Positions 16,378 through 25,733 of a DNA stretch of 64,000 nucleotides are shown here, in pieces. Position 1 is the first letter of the stretch, and every line of letters begins with the position of its first letter. The notes beneath the pieces were generated by a model. The model was not told the origin of the DNA and ran no database searches. It worked only from the letters and a program-made list of their open reading frames with translations. A program made the translations under genes and the position numbers. This stretch comes from Acinetobacter sp. Ac_5812 (GTDB lineage Bacteria; Pseudomonadota; Gammaproteobacteria; Pseudomonadales; Moraxellaceae). The stretch is taken from contig NZ_LXUK01000005.1 of assembly GCF_013072695.1 (NCBI RefSeq), forward strand, positions 248,001 to 312,000, written 5' to 3'.

Positions 16378-17295
16378 TTAGAATTTAGACTTTGGCGCAG
16401 GCTTAAGGGCAGCAGGGGAGTTTTTAAACGTAGTAATCGCATTTCGAATCGCAGTGATCTTGGCTTGAGCCGCTTTCTCACCTTCCAAAATTGCTTCATT
16501 ACTTGATTTAAGATCAAGTGCACCGAGATGACCCACTTTAGGTTGAATCACGACAGTGGCTTGATTGAGCTCCTCATTGATACTTTGTTGGCCCATAATA
16601 TTAATGGTTTGGTCCAATAAGCCCCACATGCTTAAAGGTTTGCCACCGACTGGACGTGCAGAGATATCTACTGCAATCACAATATCGGCCCCCATATCTT
16701 TGGCTGTTTTGACAGGAATTGGGCTGACAAGACCACCATCTACATATTTGGTATTGCCGATCACCGCAGGCACAAACACATTGGGAATACTACAAGAAGC
16801 ACGTACGGCTTGACCTGCATTACCTTTAATAAACTCTGCTTTTTTACCACTATCTAAACGCGTTGCGACCGCAGCAAAACGAATTGGGAATTGTTCAATC
16901 GGCTTATTGCCCACTTGTGTATTCACATAATTTTGTAGCTTTTGGCCGAGGATAATACCTTGACTGTTTAAAGTTAAATCACGTAGATCAGATTCTTGCA
17001 GTTTTAACGCCAGATTCTGCATTTGATAAGGGGTTTGACCACTGGCATAAATACTGCCCACGAAGCTCCCCGCACTAGTGCCCGTCACGATTTTAGCTTT
17101 AATGCCATGCGACTCTAACACCTTGATTACGCCAATATGGGCAAAGCCTTTGGCGCCACCACCACCCAACGCGAGTGCAATGACAGGTTCACGTGCTTTA
17201 ATCGCCGTAGTTTGAGGTGTTTTCTTTGCTGTTTGATCACAACCAAATAAAGCGAGACTTAAAACAGCCAAGCAAGACAGTCGAGCAATTTTCAT
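16378..17295 (-). CDS. Patatin-like phospholipase lipoprotein
   Basis: Serine acyl hydrolase of the patatin/RssA type. The oxyanion loop is ALGGGGAKGFAHIG, the nucleophile elbow GTSAG, and the catalytic Asp lies in VDGGL, followed by SPIPV. The ATG at 17295 gives a lipoprotein signal (LSLALFGC), placing the enzyme on a membrane facing the periplasm. The frame extends upstream to a GTG at 17331 but that would spoil the signal peptide. It is followed downstream by nfeD and preceded by an acyltransferase gene on the same strand, so a lipid-related transcription unit is possible. Confidence 0.85.
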   Translation of the reverse strand: MKIARLSCLAVLSLALFGCDQTAKKTPQTTAIKAREPVIALALGGGGAKGFAHIGVIKVLESHGIKAKIVTGTSAGSFVGSIYASGQTPYQMQNLALKLQESDLRDLTLNSQGIILGQKLQNYVNTQVGNKPIEQFPIRFAAVATRLDSGKKAEFIKGNAGQAVRASCSIPNVFVPAVIGNTKYVDGGLVSPIPVKTAKDMGADIVIAVDISARPVGGKPLSMWGLLDQTINIMGQQSINEELNQATVVIQPKVGHLGALDLKSSNEAILEGEKAAQAKITAIRNAITTFKNSPAALKPAPKSKF

Positions 17296-17357
17296 ATCAG
17301 GTGCAGATAAAATGTACAAAAAGATGGGCACATCAGAGCAGATTTGCCCTTAACTTT

Positions 17358-17984
17358 CTAGTTTTTTTTCACAAGTTTTTGTAAGGGTTCTGCCAGCCAA
17401 TCTGGGTTCTTGGGTGAGAAGTGCCCGACATAACGTTGCATGATATGCTCCAAGTCTTGTTGATAGTGACCTGTTGGGGTAAAAGCACCTAAGCAGTAAA
17501 TGGTTTTATGGTCGTAATCAAAAGCAAACATGACGATGGGAATCCCAGCGGCATGGGCGATATGATAGAAACCACTTTTCATTTTCTCTGCTTTTTTACG
17601 CGTACCTTCGGGCGCCATCCCGATCCAGATTTTATCGTGCGCATGAATCGTGGCAACGACTTGTTCAGTCAAACCATGAGCACTATCACGATGAACAGGT
17701 ATGAGTCCTGCCCAATTTAAAAGTGGCTTCAAAGCTGGTTTAAACAAAGTATCTTTACCTAAAACCGTAATTTTTAAGCCCAAGCCACCGATAGCTAAAA
17801 AACCATACCAACCATCAATATTGGACGTATGCGGCGAGATAATGGCAACCGCTTTAGGTAAATTGGGAATTTCACCAACAACTGTCCAACCTTGGCCGAG
17901 AAAAAGTTTTTTACACAATGCACGACTATAAGCTGTACCACGTTGTGGAACCAACGGAGGTAAATCTGGAAAATGCTGTGGCAT
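17358..17984 (-). CDS. PlsC-like lysophospholipid acyltransferase
   Basis: 1-acyl-glycerol-3-phosphate acyltransferase family protein of 208 residues. The catalytic HX4D box is HTSNID and the second motif is APEGTRKK, in the correct order. Length and lack of a strong N-terminal transmembrane helix fit the short soluble or peripheral PlsC-like subgroup rather than the main PlsC. It lies 26 bp before the extended frame of the patatin-like gene on the same strand; together they may remodel phospholipids (inference). Confidence 0.82.
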   Translation of the reverse strand: MPQHFPDLPPLVPQRGTAYSRALCKKLFLGQGWTVVGEIPNLPKAVAIISPHTSNIDGWYGFLAIGGLGLKITVLGKDTLFKPALKPLLNWAGLIPVHRDSAHGLTEQVVATIHAHDKIWIGMAPEGTRKKAEKMKSGFYHIAHAAGIPIVMFAFDYDHKTIYCLGAFTPTGHYQQDLEHIMQRYVGHFSPKNPDWLAEPLQKLVKKN

Positions 17985-18128
17985 AAATCACGATATGTAA
18001 TGACAACTACAATTATGTTAAACACTCATGACAGCGCCTGCATTGGCAAAAAATAAGATTTTATTGCCTTACAGATGAAAGGATTGGATACTTGATCGAC
18101 CTTATTGTACTGCCATGGAAAACGCGGA

Positions 18129-19376
18129 ATGCCTAATCTTCGACAGATTTACATTTTATTGTTTTCTTTATATTGGGCACAGGGCTTGCCTGTTGGCTTT
18201 ATGACGCATGCATTGCCTGTGATTTTAAGGGCACAGGGCGTGTCGTTGGCGCATATTGGTGGTTTCGGCTTATTGATGTTGCCTTGGTCGATTAAGATTT
18301 TTTGGGCGGCTTATGTGGATCGGTTTGCCTTATCTAGATTCGGGCACTACCGTAGTTGGATCATTCCGACGCAACTTTGCAGCGTTGTTATTCTGATCGT
18401 TTTATCTTTTTTTCCTATTCATACCTTGGATCAACCCAGTTATCTGCTGATTTTCTTTGGCTTATTACTGTTAATGAATTTAACTGGTGCAACCCAAGAT
18501 ATTGCCACAGATGGTTTGGCAGTCAATTTACTTAAAAGTGATCAGCAGCATTGGGGCAATACCTTCCAAGTGATCGGATCACGCTTGGGTTTTATTGTCG
18601 GTGGCGGAGCTGTACTTTGGTGTTTAGATTGGCTGGATTGGCAAAGAACGTTTCTGGCTTTGGCCAGTTTGGTTTTTTTAAATACATTGCCTGTTTTGTT
18701 TTATTCCGAGCCGAAACATGAAAACAGAAACATACTCAATAAAGCAAATGCTCAGTCCTTTACTCAGGCAATTAAAGCTTATTTAAATTATTTTCAATCC
18801 TCTCAAGAGTTAAAAGCATGGCTGTTGGTACTGATCAGTTTTAAAGTGGCTGATGGTCTAGCAGGACCTTTATTGAAACCTTTAATGGTGGATATGGGGC
18901 TGAACTTTACCCAGATTGGGGTATTTATTACCATGTTTGGCGCGGTTGCTGCATTATTGGGAGCGGCTATCGCAGGGCTATTATTAAAATATTTCTCTAG
19001 AACATCTTGTTTAATCGTGTTCTCGTTTCTGAAAATTATAAGTTTGGGTGCTTATGCCGTTCTCGGCTATGCCTATGAATCTCGTGATCAAATTGCTCCA
19101 CTTTGGTTGTATGTGGTCAATGCGGTTGAAGATGCCTGTTCTGCAATGCTGTTGGTGGTGATGCTGACACTGGTCATGCAATATAGCCGTAAACAATTTG
19201 CAGGAACGGACTTTACCTTTCAGGTATCGATCATGGCAACGGTGAGTGGTTTGTTGTATTTATTCAGTGGTGTGGTGGGCGACTGGCTAGGTTATGCGGA
19301 TTATTTACTGGTGATCTGCGTCATTTCAATGCTGTGTTTGAGTCCGATCTTTTATTGGAAAAATAAAGCAAGATAA
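18129..19376 (+). CDS. MFS transporter, AmpG/PAT-like
   Basis: Inner-membrane major-facilitator protein of about 415 residues with roughly 12 hydrophobic segments. The start region (LFSLYWAQGLPVGFMTHALP, LRAQGVSLAHIG, LPWSIKIFWAAYVDRF) and the later TGATQDIATDGLAVNLL segment are those of the AmpG / PAT family. In AmpG this imports anhydromuropeptides for cell-wall recycling; the substrate here is not proven. The frame opens at a TTG (18105), but the ATG at 18129 has GGAAAA upstream and suits the family. Confidence 0.75.
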   Translation: MPNLRQIYILLFSLYWAQGLPVGFMTHALPVILRAQGVSLAHIGGFGLLMLPWSIKIFWAAYVDRFALSRFGHYRSWIIPTQLCSVVILIVLSFFPIHTLDQPSYLLIFFGLLLLMNLTGATQDIATDGLAVNLLKSDQQHWGNTFQVIGSRLGFIVGGGAVLWCLDWLDWQRTFLALASLVFLNTLPVLFYSEPKHENRNILNKANAQSFTQAIKAYLNYFQSSQELKAWLLVLISFKVADGLAGPLLKPLMVDMGLNFTQIGVFITMFGAVAALLGAAIAGLLLKYFSRTSCLIVFSFLKIISLGAYAVLGYAYESRDQIAPLWLYVVNAVEDACSAMLLVVMLTLVMQYSRKQFAGTDFTFQVSIMATVSGLLYLFSGVVGDWLGYADYLLVICVISMLCLSPIFYWKNKAR

Positions 19377-19723
19377 AGGTCACTTCTTATTACAATTTTT
19401 GTGTTTAAACGATGTCTATTGAAACAAATAATCTGGGTACATGACTTAGCTTATATAGGAATGGAATGATTTTCGTCGGATTTTATTATTTTATGAATAT
19501 AGAGATTTCTGTGAATGAGAATACAGAAATATTGTGATAATTAATTGATATAGATATTAAATTTACAGTGGATATTGCCATAAATAAGTCAATTAGAATG
19601 AATAAGTGAATGTATAAAAATTAAACTTTAGTCGAAATTAGAATAAATTAATAAGATTTTAATCGTTTTGTCATATAAAGTTAATGTGTAGGATTTGTTA
19701 CAAATTTAACCAGGATGTAAACA
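19377..19723. other. AT-rich intergenic region upstream of porin
   Basis: 347 bp without a gene. It is very AT-rich in the right 200 bp and presumably holds the porin promoter and a long leader. No operator or hairpin was convincing. Confidence 0.5.
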
Positions 19724-20830
19724 ATGAAAATCAAAATTGTAACAGCAGCAGTGCTTAGTTTACTTGCAACAACCACTTTTGCTGCACCAACATTTTATGG
19801 CGAGATTGATGCCAGTGTTGATTATTTACCAGAAAAAAATGCAACTAAGTCAAACAAAGACGTTTGGGAAATCAGCTCAAACAGTTCATTCCTTGGACTT
19901 AAAGGTGATGAAAAACTAACTGAGCGTTTAAGCGCAGTTTATGCAATCGAATGGGGCTTTAGCGCTGATGGCGATAGCAATGATTGGGTACAGCGTAATC
20001 GTTTTGTCGGTTTGAAAGATGCGCAATTGGGTACTTTGAAAATTGGTAAGCACGATACGCCTGTAAAACAATTATCGAGTGTTGTAGATACCTTTAACAA
20101 CTATGTTGCCAATAAGGCCGATATCACAGGTATTTTCACAGGTGAAAACCGTATTGATAATGCAGTGATTTATGAGTCACCAGCAGTGAAATTACTCGAT
20201 GGTGCATTTAAATTTAATGCGTTACTTGCAACTGGTGAGTCTTCAGGTATTAAAGCAACCAGTGGCGGCGCAAAAGTTTCTGGTCGTGGTTTAGGTGATG
20301 CATGGTCAGCATCTGTCACTTATGAAAATCCATTGGTGGTAGCTGGTCTTGGTTATGATAAAGCGATTCCAAGCACCTTCCTTGGTCGTGGTTTTTTAAA
20401 TGCTGCTGAGCCTGCAATTGCTGGTGGTGGGTTGTTTGCAGCGGCAAATACGGTACGTGCAATTGGTAAAGTCACGCCGCTTGAAGGCTTGGCACTTAAA
20501 GCACTGTATCAGACTTCAGAAGTAGAAGCTGTGTCTGGTAATGCGCCAGGTTCAGAAAATATTGATGATACACAAGGTTGGTTGTTGGGTGCGGAATATA
20601 ATATCCCTCAAGCGAAGAATTGGACGGTGAAAGGTCAATATAGCCAGAATGATACGAGCTTTAAAACCAATACTGCTGACTTTAAAGCAAAACAAATTAT
20701 CGCTGGTGCAGATTATGCATTTAACAAACAAGTTAAGACTTATGGTTATGCAGGTTATCTAACGCTTGAGCAAGCCAGCAAAAAGGATAAACAACCTGTT
20801 GCAGGTTTAGGTTTAGAGTTCAAATTCTAA
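19724..20830 (+). CDS. Gram-negative porin, full length
   Basis: Outer-membrane porin of 368 residues. The signal peptide is cleaved at FA-APTFYG (residues 21-22). The barrel begins with FYGEIDASVDY and shows the porin pattern SSFLGLKGDEKL and VQRNRFVGLKDAQLGTLKIGKHDTP, which forms the constriction-loop region in the Neisseria-type porin family. It ends in LGLEFKF. AGGAT lies 8-12 bases before the ATG. It is paralogous to the truncated porin at the window start and is single-cistron with its own terminator. Confidence 0.9.
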   Translation: MKIKIVTAAVLSLLATTTFAAPTFYGEIDASVDYLPEKNATKSNKDVWEISSNSSFLGLKGDEKLTERLSAVYAIEWGFSADGDSNDWVQRNRFVGLKDAQLGTLKIGKHDTPVKQLSSVVDTFNNYVANKADITGIFTGENRIDNAVIYESPAVKLLDGAFKFNALLATGESSGIKATSGGAKVSGRGLGDAWSASVTYENPLVVAGLGYDKAIPSTFLGRGFLNAAEPAIAGGGLFAAANTVRAIGKVTPLEGLALKALYQTSEVEAVSGNAPGSENIDDTQGWLLGAEYNIPQAKNWTVKGQYSQNDTSFKTNTADFKAKQIIAGADYAFNKQVKTYGYAGYLTLEQASKKDKQPVAGLGLEFKF

Positions 20831-20844
20831 TCTGTTTTATTTAA

Positions 20845-20882
20845 AAAAAATGCCCTTTAAGTTTGCTTAAAGGGCATTTTTG
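20845..20882 (+). terminator. Terminator after porin
   Basis: Long stem AAAATGCCCTTTAAG / CTTAAAGGGCATTTT with T-tract. Confidence 0.9.
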
Positions 20883-21060
20883 TTTATATTGTTTTTTCTT
20901 TAAATAGAATCATTTATTTTCATAAAACGCTAGGCTACAAGGGTGGAGAATCGCTTTAACAAGGATTTATAAAAATAGGACATTATTCATACTTTAATTA
21001 ATCCAATTCTTAATTCACTCAATTTTTAACCTGTCATTTTGTTAGGTTGCTATTGTTTTG

Positions 21061-21077
21061 TTTAAGTCATTTTTAAG
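21061..21077 (+). promoter_or_regulatory. PmrA box: TTTAAG-N5-TTTAAG
   Basis: Two identical hexamers TTTAAG separated by exactly five bases (TCATT), 50 bp before pmrC. This is the direct-repeat layout of the PmrA recognition site known in enterobacteria. AT-rich sequence that could hold a -10 element lies about 11 bp downstream (TATCTT at 21089-21094). Confidence 0.7.
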
Positions 21078-21126
21078 TTTTTATTCTTATCTTAAAAAAA
21101 GCTAAGAAATTTATTTTTAGATTGTG

Positions 21127-22770
21127 ATGCTTATGTTGCTCAAAAGACTCAAAACAAAGACCATTTCATTACTCACCTTCAATGTGTTACTCGCAGTTTG
21201 GTTAGGGCTTTTTCTCAATCTTGCATTTTATGAAAAGATGCAGACACTGACCCCCTATACAGGTTTTAAAGCAGGACTATTTGTTTTAGCCTCAGTCGGT
21301 GTGGTAACGGCATTCTATACTTTTCTTTTTCAAGTTTTGAATTGGAAATGGACCGCAAAACCAATTGCAATCGCTTTAGTCTTTATTGGTGGTTTTGCCT
21401 CTTATGCTGTCAATACTCTAGGGGTCTGGATCACCTCAGACCAAATTCAAAACCTGATGCAAACGGATATTGCTGAAGCAAAAGATACATGGTCTTGGCA
21501 TTTGCTGGTTTGGATCATTGGCATGGTGGTTGTGCCGATTATTGTGATTTTGCTGATTAAACTAAAACCTGAACCTGTTATTCGACAAATTTGGAAAAAA
21601 GTGGTGGCCTCGCTTGTTTCTTTAGCTATGGTTGGTGGTTTGCTGTTTGTCTTTTATGTCGATTTTGCTGCAATCTTTCGTGAAAACCGTGATTTAAAAG
21701 GAATGATTTCTCCTCAAAATATGATTGCTTCATTTGTATCGTATTATAAAAAGAAAGCACCTAAGGAAAATCTTCCTCTGGTGACTTATGGAGAAGATGC
21801 TCAAGCAACTCAATCATCAACAGCTGTACCCAAATTGATGGTGTTAGTGGTGGGTGAAACAGCACGGGCTGAAAATTTTTCTTTAAATGGTTATGCAAAA
21901 AATACCAATCCTAAGTTATCTAAACAAGATATTTTGAATTTCTCTCAGGTGAGTTCGTGTGGTACAGCAACGGCAGTTTCGGTACCTTGTATGTTCTCTG
22001 GTATGCCAAGAGAGGATTACGATGAACGTCTCGCGAGTCATCGAGAAGGTCTACTGGATATTGCAAAACGAGCGGGTTACCAAGTGACTTGGATTGATAA
22101 TAATTCAGGTTGTAAAGGGACTTGTGACCGTGTTGAGCAATTTAAAATCCCTGAGCCAATTCAACAGAAATGGTGTAAGGATGGAGAGTGCTTGGATGAT
22201 ATTCTGATTGATAGTTTAAAAGCCTATCTTGAAACAATTCCGAAAGATGATACCCGTTCACATTTAGTGGTATTACATCAAATGGGCAGCCATGGACCAG
22301 CCTATTATAAGCGGATACCTGCTGAATACCGTGTATTTAAACCAACTTGTGATACCAATGCGATTCAGGGCTGTACTCAAGAAGCACTTGTGAATAGCTA
22401 TGATAATACTTTGCTTTATACCGATTATGTTTTAGATTCATTGATTGAAACATTAAAAAATACAACGAAATATCAAACAGGTTTGTGGTATTTGTCTGAT
22501 CATGGCGAATCAACCGGTGAGAGTGGCATGTATTTGCATGGTGCGCCTTATGCGATTGCACCGACGCAACAAACCCATGTACCTATGCTGATGTGGTTCT
22601 CTCAGACATGGCAGCAACAAGCTACGAAGCAAATAAAATGTTTGGCACAACAAAGTAAAAATAAGCTGAGCCAAGATAACTTGTTCCCAACCATGCTGAG
22701 TTTGCTTGATATCAAAACCAAGGTAATTAATGCTAAAAATGACATGTTACAGACATGTCCTAACCCATAA
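21127..22770 (+). CDS. pmrC: Lipid A phosphoethanolamine transferase PmrC (EptA family)
   Basis: Inner-membrane enzyme that adds phosphoethanolamine to lipid A, lowering surface charge and giving polymyxin resistance; about 547 residues as in Acinetobacter PmrC. The N-terminal third has five hydrophobic helices. The periplasmic sulfatase-like domain has VVGETARAENFSLNGY, SSCGTATAVSVPCMFSG (with the Thr nucleophile), conserved Cys pairs around GCKGTCDRV, HQMGSHGPAYY and YLSDHGES. Starts at GTG 21124, ATG 21127 or ATG 21133 are possible; none has a strong ribosome binding site. It is first in pmrCAB, behind a PmrA box. Confidence 0.93.
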   Translation: MLMLLKRLKTKTISLLTFNVLLAVWLGLFLNLAFYEKMQTLTPYTGFKAGLFVLASVGVVTAFYTFLFQVLNWKWTAKPIAIALVFIGGFASYAVNTLGVWITSDQIQNLMQTDIAEAKDTWSWHLLVWIIGMVVVPIIVILLIKLKPEPVIRQIWKKVVASLVSLAMVGGLLFVFYVDFAAIFRENRDLKGMISPQNMIASFVSYYKKKAPKENLPLVTYGEDAQATQSSTAVPKLMVLVVGETARAENFSLNGYAKNTNPKLSKQDILNFSQVSSCGTATAVSVPCMFSGMPREDYDERLASHREGLLDIAKRAGYQVTWIDNNSGCKGTCDRVEQFKIPEPIQQKWCKDGECLDDILIDSLKAYLETIPKDDTRSHLVVLHQMGSHGPAYYKRIPAEYRVFKPTCDTNAIQGCTQEALVNSYDNTLLYTDYVLDSLIETLKNTTKYQTGLWYLSDHGESTGESGMYLHGAPYAIAPTQQTHVPMLMWFSQTWQQQATKQIKCLAQQSKNKLSQDNLFPTMLSLLDIKTKVINAKNDMLQTCPNP

Positions 22771-22784
22771 GGTGAAGTGAAATC

Positions 22785-23462
22785 ATGACTAAGATCTTGA
22801 TGATAGAAGATGATTTTATGATTGCTGAGTCAACATTGACTTTATTGCGATATCATCAGTTTGAGGTGGAGTGGGTCAATAACGGGGTCGATGGACTAGC
22901 TTTGTTAACCAAACAGCCTTTTGACTTAATCTTGTTGGATTTAGGCCTACCTTTGATGGATGGGATGCAAATCCTCAGACAGATTCGTCAACGTAGTTCA
23001 ATACCTGTGTTGATCATTTCTGCACGAGATCAGCTACAAAATCGTGTGGATGGTCTCAACCAAGGCGCAGATGACTATTTGATCAAACCGTATGAGTTTG
23101 ATGAGTTGCTTGCACGAATCAATGCATTATTACGTCGTGGCAGCGTAGAAACAGCACAATTGAAAAGTCAGTCACAATTGTTAAAAAGTGGTGAGTTGAC
23201 GCTCGATGTTGAACAACACTTGGCGACATTTAAAGGACAACAGATTGAACTTTCTAATCGGGAATGGGCCATTCTGATCCCGATGGTGTCTCATCCAAAC
23301 AAAATTTTCTCGAAAGCTAATTTGGAAGACAAACTTTATGATTTTGACAGTGAAGTGACCAGTAATACCATTGAAGTCTATGTGCACCATTTACGAGCCA
23401 AATTAGGTAAAGACTTTATTCGAACCATTCGTGGTTTGGGTTATCGCTTGGGGCAAGCTTAA
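22785..23462 (+). CDS. pmrA: Response regulator PmrA
   Basis: OmpR-type two-component regulator of 225 residues. The receiver domain has the acidic pair at Asp9-Asp10, the phospho-acceptor Asp52 (LILLDLGLP) and Lys101 (LIKPYE). The C-terminal winged helix (SNREWAIL, TIEVYVHHLRAKLG, RTIRGLGYRLG) is complete. It lies 14 bp after pmrC with GGTGAAG as ribosome binding site, and 4 bp before pmrB. It should activate pmrC through the direct-repeat box upstream. Residues often changed in colistin-resistant strains were not checked. Confidence 0.93.
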   Translation: MTKILMIEDDFMIAESTLTLLRYHQFEVEWVNNGVDGLALLTKQPFDLILLDLGLPLMDGMQILRQIRQRSSIPVLIISARDQLQNRVDGLNQGADDYLIKPYEFDELLARINALLRRGSVETAQLKSQSQLLKSGELTLDVEQHLATFKGQQIELSNREWAILIPMVSHPNKIFSKANLEDKLYDFDSEVTSNTIEVYVHHLRAKLGKDFIRTIRGLGYRLGQA

Positions 23463-23466
23463 ACTT

Positions 23467-24810
23467 ATGAAAAAAACTCAGCATTATTCACTCAAGAAAA
23501 GACTGATTTGGGGGACCTCTATTTTCAGTATTGTGCTGGGTTGTTTCTTGATTTTAGCCGCATATAAAATTTCATTACATGAGGTCGATGAAATTTTAGA
23601 TACCCAAATGCAGTATATGGCGGAACGTTCAAGTTCTCAGCCTGTAACACCTATGGCAAGTCGGGTGGAGTTACATCGCGCCTATCACGAAGAAGATTTG
23701 CTGATTGATATTTGGGCTTATAAAGATCAAAGCCATTTATGGCATCAGACCCATCTTTTGGTTCCACCTGTGAAACAAGCAGGTTTTTATACCCAAAACA
23801 CACCGCAAGGAAAGTGGCGTGTCTATGTGATTCCATTAAAAGACTATCAGATTCAGGTCAGTCAGCAAGAAGAGGTACGCCATGCGTTTGCGTGGGAGTT
23901 GGCTGGGAGTATGTTTGTCCCTTATCTGCTGTTATTGCCGATTGCGATTCTGGTTTTAGCATTTATTATTAGCCTGAGTTTAAAACCCTTAGATGATTTT
24001 AAAACAGAACTGACCCAGCGTGATTCGGATGGTCTGTCACCGATAGATGTGAAAGATTATCCTCATGAACTGTTGCCCACCATTGAAGAAATGAATCGTT
24101 TATTTGAGCGTATTCAGCATGCTCAAACTGAGCAAAAGCAATTTATTGCCGATGCCGCGCATGAACTCAGAACACCTGTGACTGCCTTGAATCTACAAAC
24201 ACGAATCTTGATCAGTCAGTTTCCTGAACATGAGGCTTTACAGAATCTGAGTAAAGGCTTAGCCCGTATTCAACATTTAGTCACCCAGCTTTTGGCATTG
24301 GCTAAACAGGATGTTGCACTGAGCCTGATTGAACCTAATACTAATTTCAGATTGAACGATGTTGCACTCAATTGTGTTGAGCAATTGGTGAATTTAGCCA
24401 TGCAAAAGGAGATTGATTTAGGCTTTGAGCGCAATGAACCGATTGAAATGCAGAGTCTTGAATCGACTGTACATTCGATTATTTTTAACCTGATTGATAA
24501 TGCGATTAAATATACCCCGAATCAAGGCATTATTAATATTTCAGTCTATAGCGATACTGATGATTTTGCTTATATTCAAATCGAAGATAGCGGTAATGGA
24601 ATTGATCCTGAACAATACGACAAAGTACTGAAACGTTTCTATCGCGTCCACCATCACTTAGAAGTGGGCAGTGGACTTGGACTTTCGATTGTAGATAAAG
24701 CCACCCAACGTTTAGGTGGGGTTTTGACTTTATCTCGGAGTATTGAATTAGGCGGTTTGAGCGTATTGGTCAGATTACCAAAGAAACTTGCGCATCATGA
24801 ACAGCATTGA
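23467..24810 (+). CDS. pmrB: Sensor histidine kinase PmrB
   Basis: Inner-membrane sensor of about 447 residues. Two transmembrane helices (about 12-34 and 145-170) flank a periplasmic domain rich in His and acidic residues. The H box is QFIADAAHELRTP, the N box IIFNLIDNAIKYTP, then DSGNGIDPE and GSGLGLSIVDKA for ATP binding. The open frame begins earlier inside pmrA, but the ATG at 23467, four bases after the pmrA stop, is the natural start. It senses cations or polymyxin-type stress and phosphorylates PmrA. Confidence 0.92.
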   Translation: MKKTQHYSLKKRLIWGTSIFSIVLGCFLILAAYKISLHEVDEILDTQMQYMAERSSSQPVTPMASRVELHRAYHEEDLLIDIWAYKDQSHLWHQTHLLVPPVKQAGFYTQNTPQGKWRVYVIPLKDYQIQVSQQEEVRHAFAWELAGSMFVPYLLLLPIAILVLAFIISLSLKPLDDFKTELTQRDSDGLSPIDVKDYPHELLPTIEEMNRLFERIQHAQTEQKQFIADAAHELRTPVTALNLQTRILISQFPEHEALQNLSKGLARIQHLVTQLLALAKQDVALSLIEPNTNFRLNDVALNCVEQLVNLAMQKEIDLGFERNEPIEMQSLESTVHSIIFNLIDNAIKYTPNQGIINISVYSDTDDFAYIQIEDSGNGIDPEQYDKVLKRFYRVHHHLEVGSGLGLSIVDKATQRLGGVLTLSRSIELGGLSVLVRLPKKLAHHEQH

Positions 24811-24823
24811 ATATAAAGAGGAC

Positions 24824-25639
24824 TTAATTTGACTGAGTATTGGTTTCAGATTGCTGTTTCAGGTCGCGCAGGAATAACACACATTTTTGGATGCGTTTAC
24901 CATCATTGCCGACTTTGCTGACATTCAAGCGTAATACCCAGTTTAATCGTTTACCGACCTTACAAATATCTTTATAGACTTGAGGTTCATCCAGTAAAGC
25001 TTGATAAAGCAACTGGCTGGCTGGCTCGAGTCGTTCAAATTCAAAATGATAGGCTGTCGAGAAGATAAACAGTAACCAGTCACGTACAAAACAATCATGC
25101 AGGCTGAGCACATCTCGCGGATCCGTTTCAAAATCAATAAAGGTAAACTGATTCTGTTCATCGACCAGAATGTTTCGCGCAAAGGCTTCACTTAAATAAC
25201 CTTCATTCGCATGCAACTTGCGAATGGCCTGAATGGCTTGATGAAATAAGCCGAATTGTTGTTCTGGATGATCTTTAAGGCTTGCAATTTTCTGGTCTAG
25301 TTGGCTGACTTGGCTTTGACGTTGTGAGCCGACATCTTCGAGCAAAATGCCTTTTTTTGAGAGCGCCAATACATTCGGGGTTGATATTCCAAGTGCTTTG
25401 AGCTGTTGAATCCGTTTGAATTCACATTGGATTGCAGCTGATCCCCCTTGGTTGGGAACTGGGGTGATGGAGCCAAGATTAAATATTTTTGCTAGCCATT
25501 TCAGAGGCGTATATAACCACAAACCATGACGTTCAGATGCTTTTTTAAGCCATACTTTACGTGAATCTAGTTCATAAGACTGAATAGAGTCGGATTGTGT
25601 TGCTAAAGTGGATTCCAAAAAAGTTTGATAGTCAGACAT
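24824..25639 (-). CDS. Lipopolysaccharide-kinase / BUD32-like small kinase
   Basis: Kinase-fold protein of 271 residues. A Lys-containing strand RKVWLKKASERHGLW, the QCEFKRIQQLKALGI helix, a GILLEDVG hinge, the catalytic-loop region (ARNILVDE) and the FTFIDFETDP metal-binding motif match LPS/inner-core kinase or BUD32-like families. The HRD-type catalytic Asp is not obvious (AFARNILVDE), so activity is uncertain. It is convergent with pmrB and just before a PAP2 gene, in a neighbourhood of lipid A modification genes. Confidence 0.65.
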   Translation of the reverse strand: MSDYQTFLESTLATQSDSIQSYELDSRKVWLKKASERHGLWLYTPLKWLAKIFNLGSITPVPNQGGSAAIQCEFKRIQQLKALGISTPNVLALSKKGILLEDVGSQRQSQVSQLDQKIASLKDHPEQQFGLFHQAIQAIRKLHANEGYLSEAFARNILVDEQNQFTFIDFETDPRDVLSLHDCFVRDWLLFIFSTAYHFEFERLEPASQLLYQALLDEPQVYKDICKVGKRLNWVLRLNVSKVGNDGKRIQKCVLFLRDLKQQSETNTQSN

Positions 25640-25733
25640 ACGGCAGCAAAAAAAATCCTAATGTGGGTGTCAACCGAACTCGTTCTATAAGTTCGGGCAT
25701 CCACTTTACCACATTGGATATCGAGAAAGGTAC

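Noticed and set aside
23431-23466. Longer PmrB starting inside pmrA
   Set aside because: The ATG at 23467 directly after the pmrA stop gives the family length; the extension only reads the end of pmrA in another frame.
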